Assembly (NCBI GenBank): GCA_024642625.1
Contig: JAHEAU010000009.1
Location: 1-34,800 of the forward strand
Length of the DNA stretch: 34,800 nt
Direction: 5' to 3'
From: Lewinellaceae bacterium
GTDB taxonomy: Bacteria > Bacteroidota > Bacteroidia > Chitinophagales > Saprospiraceae
Below the pieces are notes generated by a model. It did not search any database, was not told the origin of the DNA, and saw only the letters and a list, made by a program, of their open reading frames with translations. Positions 18,435 through 25,974 of this stretch are shown here, in pieces (the stretch's first letter is position 1; every line of letters starts with the position of its first letter). The position numbers were made by a program, and so were the translations under genes.

Positions 18435-20093
18435 ATGATAAAAAGACTCTCCATCCGCAACTATGTCCTGATTGATCAATTGGATCTCGATTTCGATCCC
18501 GGATTGACCATCATCACTGGTGAAACCGGTGCGGGGAAGTCGATTCTCCTCGGTGCTTTGGGTTTGATTTTAGGCGAACGCGCTGAAAGTGGCGTCCAGG
18601 CAAGGGAGGAGGAAAAGGCGGTCATCGAAGGTGTTTTTGCTATTCGGGAATATGCCCTGACCGATTTTTTTTCGGAAAACGACCTCGAATACCATGATGA
18701 TTTGATCATTCGGCGGGAAATTCAACCACAGGGCCGATCACGTGCTTTTATCAATGACAGTCCGGCTTCACTCGCCATCCTAAAGGAGCTGGGCCGCAAA
18801 TTGATCGATGTCCATCAGCAATTTGACCAATTGGATGTCCTGGATGATCAATTTCAACTCCGGATGCTCGATGCATTGGCGGGCCAGTCCAATGAGGTGA
18901 AAGCATATGCGAAAGTGCATCAGATCTGGCGGCAAGATCTACTTGCTTTACAGCAATTGGAGGCAGAAGCAGCTTCTACGGATCAGGAGCGCGATTTCCT
19001 GCAGTTTCAGGTCGATGAATTGCTCGCAGCTGCCTTGCAGCCAGGCGAAAATGATCAGTTGGAGCTGGAGGCAAAATCCCTCCGGCATGCCACCGAAATT
19101 CGTCAGCTCTTGGATGAAGCCATAGTTTTGATCCGGCAAAGTGATGCCTCCCCATTGGATCAATTGGATACTCTGTCCCGGTTGTTCAGCCCACTTCGAT
19201 CCGCTCATCCTCGTGTCGATACATTGGCGGAACGGTTGGAAAGTTTACGTATAGAACTGGAAGATCTGGCTCGCGAAATGGAAGATGTTGCCGAGGACGT
19301 TGAGGCAAATCCCGGTCGGTTGTCCGAAGTAGAGGCCAGGTTAAATGCGATCAATAAGCTCCTGCTCAAGCATCATGTTCCTGATTCAGATGCTCTGATT
19401 CTCCATCAGGAATCCTTGGTCGTCCGGTTGAAGAATCTTGAAGGACGAACCGAGGAGATTGAGAAGCTCAAAACCAAAACTCGGCAACTGGAAAAGGATT
19501 TGGCTCAGCAAGCGAATCAGATTGGACATGCTCGCAGAACGTTTGCCGAACCCTTTGCGAAAAATGTCATGGCCAGATTGAGCGATTTGGGAATGGGGTC
19601 TATAAGATTGTCTTTGGACCTTGACCAAACACATCGATTGACGCCAAATGGTCAGGACAGTATCCGTTTCCAGATGTCTCAACAAGAAGGTGCGCGTTTG
19701 GCACCAGTAAAACAGGTGGCATCAGGAGGTGAATTGTCACGACTGACTCTTGTTATTAAGAGCCTGGTGGCTGCAGCTATTCCACTGCCCAGTCTGGTGT
19801 TTGATGAGATCGATGCGGGTGTTTCCGGGGCTGTTTCTATGAAAATGGGCGATTTGTTGTCAAGGATGGCGCAGGAACATCAATTAATTGTAATCACCCA
19901 TTCGCCCCAGATCGCCGCACGAGCCAATAGTCACTTATTGGTATCCAAAGCACCAGAAAAGGGTGAGATTCGTACACGGGTTTCACCACTTGTCGGCGAA
20001 GATCGTATCCGCGCAATCGCCATCATGCTCAGCACCGATCCACCATCCAATTCCGCCGTTGCCAATGCCCGCGAATTGGTATCTCCGGAATAA
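18435..20093 (+). CDS. recN: DNA repair protein RecN
   Basis: MIKRLSIRNYVLIDQLDLDFDPGLTIITGETGAGKSILLGAL...GLILGERA; coiled-coil middle; VASGGELSRLTLVIKSL...LVFDEIDAGVSGAVSMKMGDLL. Confidence 0.95.
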   Translation: MIKRLSIRNYVLIDQLDLDFDPGLTIITGETGAGKSILLGALGLILGERAESGVQAREEEKAVIEGVFAIREYALTDFFSENDLEYHDDLIIRREIQPQGRSRAFINDSPASLAILKELGRKLIDVHQQFDQLDVLDDQFQLRMLDALAGQSNEVKAYAKVHQIWRQDLLALQQLEAEAASTDQERDFLQFQVDELLAAALQPGENDQLELEAKSLRHATEIRQLLDEAIVLIRQSDASPLDQLDTLSRLFSPLRSAHPRVDTLAERLESLRIELEDLAREMEDVAEDVEANPGRLSEVEARLNAINKLLLKHHVPDSDALILHQESLVVRLKNLEGRTEEIEKLKTKTRQLEKDLAQQANQIGHARRTFAEPFAKNVMARLSDLGMGSIRLSLDLDQTHRLTPNGQDSIRFQMSQQEGARLAPVKQVASGGELSRLTLVIKSLVAAAIPLPSLVFDEIDAGVSGAVSMKMGDLLSRMAQEHQLIVITHSPQIAARANSHLLVSKAPEKGEIRTRVSPLVGEDRIRAIAIMLSTDPPSNSAVANARELVSPE

Positions 20094-20094
20094 T

Positions 20095-20130
20095 AAAATG
20101 CCTGCTCATGATTCCATGAGCAGGCATTTT
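20095..20130. terminator. Bidirectional terminator between recN and the DUF2911 gene
   Basis: Perfect 16-bp stem aaaatgcctgctcatg-attc-catgagcaggcatttt between convergent genes. Confidence 0.88.
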
Positions 20131-20149
20131 AAATGGTGAACATCCAGGA

Positions 20150-20986
20150 TTATTTACCTGACCATTCCGCGATTGATTTCTCATTCATTCGAATATAATC
20201 CGCGTTACCGGCTTCAGTAGCCAGTGCTAATGACTTCTTGGCTGCAGCAACGGCTTCCTTTTTCTTACCCATATCAGCCAGGATGAGCGATTCCATGCGC
20301 AAGGTCCAGAATTTTGGATCCATGCTATTCGCCTTCTGGACATATTCGAGAGCCTTTGCTTTGTCCTTTCCGGATTCAAAGTAATATCGACCTGCAGAAT
20401 AGTAATCGCCAGCAACAGGACCATTCATGGTGCGGTTGATGGTTTTCATGACCAGATCATCTGTAGGTACAGTAACAGTCATCGGAACAAAGGTTTTGTC
20501 CCACATCAACCACAATTGTGCTTTGTCGTTTTCAATTTGGTCAATCATGAATGTCATGGATTCCAAGGATACAGGCATAGTGATTGCTGTCACTTTGAAA
20601 CGAGCAGCTTCTTGATCAGCTTTCCATTCCTCGGGCACACCCCATTGTGAGACATCACTATAGAAGATAATTTCCCATTCCTTTTCACCTGGGACAGTAT
20701 AAATAGCATATTGCCCAGCCTTTAGCGCATTGCCATTCACAGCAACATCATCTGAAAATGAAATTTTACTCGACGCATTTGCGCCCGTGCGCCACATGGT
20801 GCCAAATGGAACGAGGTCGCCAAATATTGTCCGTCCTTTAACGCCAGGCCGGCTGAATTCCATATTGATTTCTGTGAGGCCTACGGTTTGAGTGATCTTG
20901 CACATTGGGCTTGGAGCCGGTGATTTGATCTGCGCAGTCAAGGCAGTCAATGTCAATGCAAAAAGAAGGGTGAATACGTGTTTCAT
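20150..20986 (-). CDS. DUF2911 domain-containing secreted protein with TPR-like tail
   Basis: Signal peptide MKHVFTLLFALTLTALTAQ; SRPGVKGRTIFGDLVPFGTMWRTGANASSKISFSDDVAVNGNALKAGQYAIYTVPGEKEWEIIF; C-terminal AKALEYVQKANSMDPKFWTLRMESLILADMGKKKEAVAAAKKSL. Confidence 0.85.
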   Translation of the reverse strand: MKHVFTLLFALTLTALTAQIKSPAPSPMCKITQTVGLTEINMEFSRPGVKGRTIFGDLVPFGTMWRTGANASSKISFSDDVAVNGNALKAGQYAIYTVPGEKEWEIIFYSDVSQWGVPEEWKADQEAARFKVTAITMPVSLESMTFMIDQIENDKAQLWLMWDKTFVPMTVTVPTDDLVMKTINRTMNGPVAGDYYSAGRYYFESGKDKAKALEYVQKANSMDPKFWTLRMESLILADMGKKKEAVAAAKKSLALATEAGNADYIRMNEKSIAEWSGK

Positions 20987-21050
20987 AAAAGGAGGTTTTC
21001 GAAGCAAACAAGGAGAAAATGGAATGGTTCAAGTATGCGCATAAATGGCA

Positions 21051-21716
21051 TTACCGATACCACTGAATAATTTCCGTTTCAGGTTTTCGGCTAAGATCAG
21101 GAACTGTTGCACCTTCTGCTGGAAATCCGACGGGTATGAGCAAAAAAGCTCGTTCATTTTCAGGGCGGTTTAGAATGTCCTGGAGGAAATTCATTGGACT
21201 CGGCGTGTGTGTCAGTGAGACCAGTCCGGCATGATGAATGGCTGTCAGGAGAACCCCGCAAGCCAAGCCCACCGATTCATTCACGTAGTAGTTCTTCTTT
21301 TTCTGACCGTGTAGATTGATATCATACGCTTTCTTGAAAACGATGATTAGCCAAGGGGCAATTTCCAGAAATGGTTTTTTCCAGTCGGTCGCAAAGGGGA
21401 GGAGATCTTCCAGCCATTCATCCGACATCCGGCCATTGTAGTTTTCAAATTCCTCTTTTTCCGCAGCTCCCCGAATTGCACTTTTAATCACTGGGTCAGA
21501 GACCGCACAAAATGTCCAGGGCTGTTTGTGCGCTCCGGATGGTGCTGTGGAGGCAGTCATGATCACATTCCGGATCAGTTCTTCAGGTACGTCCCTTTCG
21601 CTGAATTCACGAAGGGACCGCCGTTGATTTGTCTCTGAAAAGAAGGTTGCTGATCGATCGAGCATTTCTTCGGGAGAATACGCTTTGTAGGGATATGGAA
21701 TGAATGATGGTGACAT
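21051..21716 (-). CDS. Nitroreductase family protein
   Basis: RRSLREFSERDVPEELIRNVIMTASTAPSGAHKQPWTFCAV, and VNESVGLACGVLLTAIHHAGL. Confidence 0.9.
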   Translation of the reverse strand: MSPSFIPYPYKAYSPEEMLDRSATFFSETNQRRSLREFSERDVPEELIRNVIMTASTAPSGAHKQPWTFCAVSDPVIKSAIRGAAEKEEFENYNGRMSDEWLEDLLPFATDWKKPFLEIAPWLIIVFKKAYDINLHGQKKKNYYVNESVGLACGVLLTAIHHAGLVSLTHTPSPMNFLQDILNRPENERAFLLIPVGFPAEGATVPDLSRKPETEIIQWYR

Positions 21717-21727
21717 ACGTGCTAGGA

Positions 21728-22444
21728 TTAGAGATCGCCCAACTGAGGCCGGATCAACAGTTCTTCAACGACAGCAGGTGATTTTAGTGAATATGCAGTC
21801 CACACCAACGTGGCCAAATCTTCTGCTTGAATTAATCGATTTTCTGGCAAATCAGATTCGGACCAGGAATCTGACCATGTAGCTCCGGGTATTAATGAAG
21901 TTACGCGTACGCCAGTTTTCATCAATTCGGCTCTGAGGGAGCGGGAGAAGCCAAGCATGGCAAATTTTGTGATCGCATATGTCGATCCACCCGGATAGGC
22001 TTGCAGGCTGGCTACTGAACATAAATTGAAAATGTGACCTTTCCCTTCTGATATCATCCTTGGTGCGATTTGCCTTGTGAGATGATAGGTACTGAAGAGA
22101 TTGATTTGCATGGTTGATTCAAGAGCACCATCGTCTTCCTCTAAAATGGAACCGGGCCGAAAAATCCCTGCATTATTAACCAGCACTCTTGGGTTTGGTG
22201 TGTGTTGCAAAACAAATTCACCAAATTCGTTGACTTCGTCTGGATTATTAAGATCAGCACGGGACAGGTGAATATGAATTTTAGGGTGAAGATTGCGCAT
22301 CCGCCTTGCCAGTTCGTCCAGATCCTGTTGGTTTCGTGAGCAACCAATCAAGCCAAATCCTTCTTGGGCAAACCGGTCAGCAATGGCAAGGCCGATTCCC
22401 TTGGTGATGCCGGTAATCACGACATATAGTGGAGAAGAGGTCAT
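21728..22444 (-). CDS. SDR family oxidoreductase
   Basis: VVITGITKGIGLAIADRFAQEGFGLIGCSR, VLVNNAGIF, YAITKFAMLGFSRSLRAEL. Start trimmed to MTSSPLYVV. Confidence 0.92.
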   Translation of the reverse strand: MTSSPLYVVITGITKGIGLAIADRFAQEGFGLIGCSRNQQDLDELARRMRNLHPKIHIHLSRADLNNPDEVNEFGEFVLQHTPNPRVLVNNAGIFRPGSILEEDDGALESTMQINLFSTYHLTRQIAPRMISEGKGHIFNLCSVASLQAYPGGSTYAITKFAMLGFSRSLRAELMKTGVRVTSLIPGATWSDSWSESDLPENRLIQAEDLATLVWTAYSLKSPAVVEELLIRPQLGDL

Positions 22445-22543
22445 GGTTTTTGTTTGCCCAAAAGTAACCAATTCATATAGGGAACTGTGATTGCCCGACG
22501 ATAGGTTTATCTTCGCCTCCGAATCTTAACTGGTTGTCTGGAT

Positions 22544-23299
22544 ATGTTCTCGGGAGTCATTCAAATATTTACCGATTTCGGTCATTGGATCCTTCTGATG
22601 CGGCAAGCTTTGCAGCGGCCGGAGAGGTGGTCAATGTACTGGAAGGAAACGGTACGTCAGATGTACGATATTGGCATTGGTTCACTGATTATCGTTGCGC
22701 TGATTTCCATTTTTATGGGGGCAGTAGCTGCTGTTCAGTTTGCCTATCAACTGAGTGGCCAATTGATTCCGATTTGGTATATCGGATACATTGTGCGTGA
22801 TCTCGCTATCCTGGAGTCAGCGCCGACGATAACATGCTTGGTCCTGGCTGGAAAAGTCGGTTCCAACATGGCGGCCGAATTGGGTGGTATGCGTCAAAAG
22901 GAGCACATTGATGCCATGGAAATCATGGGTGTCAATACAGCGGGTTACTTGATCATGCCCAAGATTATTGCTGCGGTGGTGGTCATTCCGTTACTCGTAT
23001 TTGTTTCTGCATTTGTCGCTATGATTGGAGGCTTTCTGGCCAGTGTGCCGACTGGTGTGATGACTGCAGCTGAATATTCAAGGGGCTTGTTGGCTTTTTA
23101 TGAGCCTTATAATATTTTTATCATGTCCGTCAAATCGGTCGTTTTTGCATTTATTTTGACTGCAGTCGCAACGTACCAGGGGTTTAATGTTAAAATTGGC
23201 AGTATTGAATTGGGAAAGGCAAGTACGCAGGCTGTAGTAGTCAGCAATATTCTGATTCTTCTGGCAGATTATATCATCGCGTTGCTCATGACGGCATAA
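22544..23299 (+). CDS. MlaE-family ABC transporter permease
   Basis: Permease signature ESAPTITCLVLAGKVGSNMAAELGGMRQKEHIDAMEIMGVNTAGYLIMPKIIA. Confidence 0.92.
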   Translation: MFSGVIQIFTDFGHWILLMRQALQRPERWSMYWKETVRQMYDIGIGSLIIVALISIFMGAVAAVQFAYQLSGQLIPIWYIGYIVRDLAILESAPTITCLVLAGKVGSNMAAELGGMRQKEHIDAMEIMGVNTAGYLIMPKIIAAVVVIPLLVFVSAFVAMIGGFLASVPTGVMTAAEYSRGLLAFYEPYNIFIMSVKSVVFAFILTAVATYQGFNVKIGSIELGKASTQAVVVSNILILLADYIIALLMTA

Positions 23300-23311
23300 T
23301 ATCTGTATCCT

Positions 23312-24091
23312 GTGATTGAAGCCCAAAATATCCAAATGGCCTTTGGTCAATCCCAGATCCTGAAAGGGATTTCAGCTCGTTTCGAGCGGGGAAAGACCAA
23401 TCTGATCATTGGCCAGTCAGGTGCCGGCAAGACAGTCTTACTGAAAGTCCTTGTCGGATTGCTGAAACCTGTTGAAGGGAAGGTCCTTTATGATGGACAG
23501 GATGTCACCTATCTGACACACAAAGAGTTGCGAACAGTCCGTATGTCAGTAGGTATGCTATTCCAAGGTTCAGCCTTGTTCGACTTCATGACCGTGGAAG
23601 AGAATATTCGATTTCCATTGGATATGTTTACCAATTGGACGCGCAAAGAAAAGCTGGACCGTGTGAATTATTGCCTGGAACGGGTAAATCTGGAACAAGT
23701 AAATGAAAAGTTTCCAAGTGAGGTTTCCGGAGGAATGCAGAAACGTGTTGGTATTGCCCGGTCCATCGTCCTCAAGCCTAAGTTTTTGTTTTGTGATGAG
23801 CCGAATTCCGGCCTGGATCCGAAAACATCAATGTTGATTGACGATTTGATTCAGAGCATCACCCGGGAAAACAATATCACAACTGTGATCAATACCCATG
23901 ATATGAACTCCGTGATGGAGATAGGGGAAAACATCATTTTACTGCATAATGGAGAGATCGCCTGGCAGGGTAGTGCTAGTGAGGTGCTCGATAGCAAGAA
24001 TGATTATTTGCAGGAATTTATCTTTGCTTCCCCGTTTTTGCAACGGCTGCGTAAAGCCGCTTTAGACCAAGGTCTGTCGGGCAAGGTTTAA
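23312..24091 (+). CDS. MlaF-like ABC transporter ATP-binding protein (GTG start)
   Basis: GQSGAGKTVLLKVLVGLLKP, VSGGMQKRVGIARSI, FLFCDEPNSGLDPKTS. Directly follows the permease gene. Confidence 0.92.
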   Translation: MIEAQNIQMAFGQSQILKGISARFERGKTNLIIGQSGAGKTVLLKVLVGLLKPVEGKVLYDGQDVTYLTHKELRTVRMSVGMLFQGSALFDFMTVEENIRFPLDMFTNWTRKEKLDRVNYCLERVNLEQVNEKFPSEVSGGMQKRVGIARSIVLKPKFLFCDEPNSGLDPKTSMLIDDLIQSITRENNITTVINTHDMNSVMEIGENIILLHNGEIAWQGSASEVLDSKNDYLQEFIFASPFLQRLRKAALDQGLSGKV

Positions 24092-24441
24092 TTCTTGATA
24101 GGATATCTGTCCTAGATTGGAGCACCTTTTGAAGTGGCAGTAGCTTTCACAGGTGCCATTGCAGTGAAATATCCAATCGAGGTAAGAAGTGCGCTAAGGA
24201 GTAGAAATGGGGTCATCGGAATCGGTTTGGTTGGTATACGGCAACAAAGATATTATGTTTTATTATATATAGTAAATAGTTTAATATATTTATCCTTGAG
24301 GTTGTTTCCGTTTATCAAATGTGAGAAAAGCCATCCGTCGTACTGGAGTCATTGAGGGAACGGTCGTGCTAAGTGCCTAAATGGTCTAAATGATCACTTT
24401 CGTGGCGACAATCATCAGCGAAAAAATGCTCGTTTTTCCTC

Positions 24442-24472
24442 TTGCAAGGGTTGATTAGAACATTTACCTTTG
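24442..24472 (+). promoter_or_regulatory. Bacteroidetes-type promoter upstream of the first tRNA-Leu
   Basis: TTG-N20-TACCTTTG, close to the Bacteroidetes -33 TTG / -7 TAnnTTTG consensus. Confidence 0.6.
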
Positions 24473-24550
24473 CACCCCGGTGATCTTCAACTCCTCTCAA
24501 CGCAGCGGTGGATAACCGGAAACCCTCCGCTTCAGGAGGACAAGTGCCTT

Positions 24551-24634
24551 GCCCGTGTGGCGAAATTGGTAGACGCGCTAGCTTCAGGAGCTAGTGGTAG
24601 AAATGCTGTGCTGGTTCGAGTCCAGTCGCGGGCA
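24551..24634 (+). tRNA. tRNA-Leu (anticodon CAG), CCA not encoded
   Basis: Acceptor GCCCGTG/CGCGGGC, anticodon stem-loop CTAGC-TTCAGGA-GCTAG, long variable arm, T-arm CTGGTTCGAGTCCAG. Confidence 0.95.
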
Positions 24635-24641
24635 CAAGAAT

Positions 24642-24679
24642 AAAACCCTAGCAAAGAGTCCATCATTTGCTGGGGTTTT
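24642..24679 (+). terminator. Terminator of the first tRNA-Leu
   Basis: aaaaccctagcaaa ... tttgctggggtttt inverted repeat (one wobble pair). Confidence 0.7.
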
Positions 24680-24832
24680 ATCATTTTGTAGACTTTGCGA
24701 CTTGACGAGAAGTTTATCCCGCCCCCGACCCCGAATACTCGAGAGGGTGTCTTGGGACTGATGCAGGAGGGACACATTCCATCAGATTTATTTGGCCGAA
24801 GGTTGTAGGATTTACATACGGAGCCAATGTAG

Positions 24833-24852
24833 CCCAGGGTTTTAACCCTGGG
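24833..24852. repeat. Short palindromic element of the tagcccaggg-tt-ccctggg type
   Basis: Perfect 9-bp stem cccagggtt-tt-aaccctggg; similar in style to the 16926-16944 palindrome. Confidence 0.65.
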
Positions 24853-24959
24853 TCTTGTTGGTAACAACTTTCAGCAAACCATTTTAATGGTTTACCCCCT
24901 AGGCGCCAACACTATTCCCACAATTTGTATCCACTCATTATTAGATTATAAGGTTGGGG

Positions 24960-24989
24960 TTGATATTATTCTACACTTGGTTATCTTTG
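24960..24989 (+). promoter_or_regulatory. Bacteroidetes-type promoter upstream of the second tRNA-Leu
   Basis: TTG-N19-TATCTTTG, matching the consensus and spacing. Confidence 0.75.
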
Positions 24990-25027
24990 CGCTCCCATCC
25001 ATTGATTTGGATGGGATTAGTCACTCA

Positions 25028-25110
25028 GCCCGTGTGGCGAAATTGGCAGACGCGCTACCTTGAGGGGGTAGTGTCCTACGGATGTGCTGGTTCGAGTCCA
25101 GTCGCGGGCA
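25028..25110 (+). tRNA. tRNA-Leu (anticodon GAG), CCA not encoded
   Basis: Same acceptor, D and T arms as the first tRNA-Leu; anticodon stem-loop CTACC-TTGAGGG-GGTAG. Confidence 0.95.
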
Positions 25111-25120
25111 CAAGAACAAG

Positions 25121-25157
25121 ACCCTGACAGAGATCTAATCTCTAGTCGGGGTTTTTT
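25121..25157 (+). terminator. Terminator of the second tRNA-Leu
   Basis: accctgac agaga ... tctct a gtcggggt followed by TTTTTT. Confidence 0.8.
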
Positions 25158-25191
25158 CATTTAGGCGGTTAGCGACTGGACGAGAAGTTTA

Positions 25192-25246
25192 TCCCGCTGA
25201 ATTGGAATAGACCGAGGGACGAGGTCGTCATTCCAAACAAGCGGGA
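25192..25246. repeat. Imperfect long inverted repeat (17-nt arms, 14/17 matching)
   Basis: Arm 1 tcccgctgaattggaat (25192-25208); arm 2 attccaaacaagcggga (25230-25246); inner gacc...ggtc. Confidence 0.7.
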
Positions 25247-25249
25247 AGT

Positions 25250-25273
25250 CCCCCGACCCCGAATGCTCGGGGG
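25250..25273. repeat. GC-rich hairpin cccccga-N10-tcggggg
   Basis: 7-bp perfect stem. The 15-mer cccccgaccccgaat is identical at 24722-24736 and 25250-25264. Confidence 0.65.
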
Positions 25274-25636
25274 GCGGGCAATAAAAAAACCTTGGCAGAG
25301 ATCCAATCTTTACCGATGTATTTTTCTTCAAGGTAATTTCAATACGACTGAACGAGAAGTTTATCTCACCTCAACGAGATCTCGGGGTCGCAAAGCGGCA
25401 TCGTCAGGGCGCAAAGAAACTCTTTTTAATTCCGATTTCCGACTTGTGTCCCCATCCCACGAAAAAGCTGATATCGGAAACAAATGATTCAATGAGGGGG
25501 TGGACCGGCAGTCAACTTTAGAGATAAAGAAGGCAATCTAGACATCCGGACCGGGGGCGGTTTCCATTACCAGACAAGACGGCTTCCAAGAAAACAAAGG
25601 GGCCAAAACGGTTAGAAGGTTCTCTATTTTTAGGGC

Positions 25637-25664
25637 CGAATACCAAATACCGAATACCGCATAC
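25637..25664. repeat. 7-bp tandem repeat, four units
   Basis: cgaatac caaatac cgaatac cgcatac read directly. Confidence 0.8.
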
Positions 25665-25915
25665 CGTCTTTTGCCATCATCCAGGCACCAAGTATTTTTC
25701 CGTATTCATCCTGTGCAAATGCAGCTCCGGGTTTTTTAACCGCCTTTGGAGGTCAATCCGAGGTTTTGTTGAAGCACCTATTGGTAAACAATTTTTATGG
25801 TTTACCAGATCCGCGACATCCAGAAAGTAGACGTCTCGAATATTGCAGCTTTCCAATTATCAATAGTAGAACTACTAGTTACCTTCTTGCCAATCCAACA
25901 ATTTTGGACACAAAA

Positions 25916-25951
25916 AAGCCCCAGAAGAGAACTTCTCTCGTCCTGGGGCTT
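25916..25951 (-). terminator. Terminator of the SprB-repeat gene
   Basis: aagccccag ... ctggggctt stem with a T tract on the minus strand. Confidence 0.75.
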
Positions 25952-25974
25952 ACTTTATCCTAATTTGGCAAAGG

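Noticed and set aside
24134-24355. ORF of 73 aa after the MlaF-like gene
   Set aside because: Lies in an AT-rich, probably non-coding stretch; sequence shows no domain-like pattern.
25250-25280. Third functional tRNA-Leu
   Set aside because: Only a short 3'-end-like string (gggca) and the downstream flank are present; no D, anticodon or T arm can be built.
24620-25370. Integrative element bounded by tRNA-derived att sites
   Set aside because: Repeated tRNA 3' ends could suggest attL/attR, but no integrase or cargo genes lie between them; tandem duplication is simpler.
25263-25487. ORF of 74 aa overlapping the third tRNA flank copy
   Set aside because: Runs through palindromic repeats and the decayed tRNA flank; low-complexity basic product, most likely spurious.
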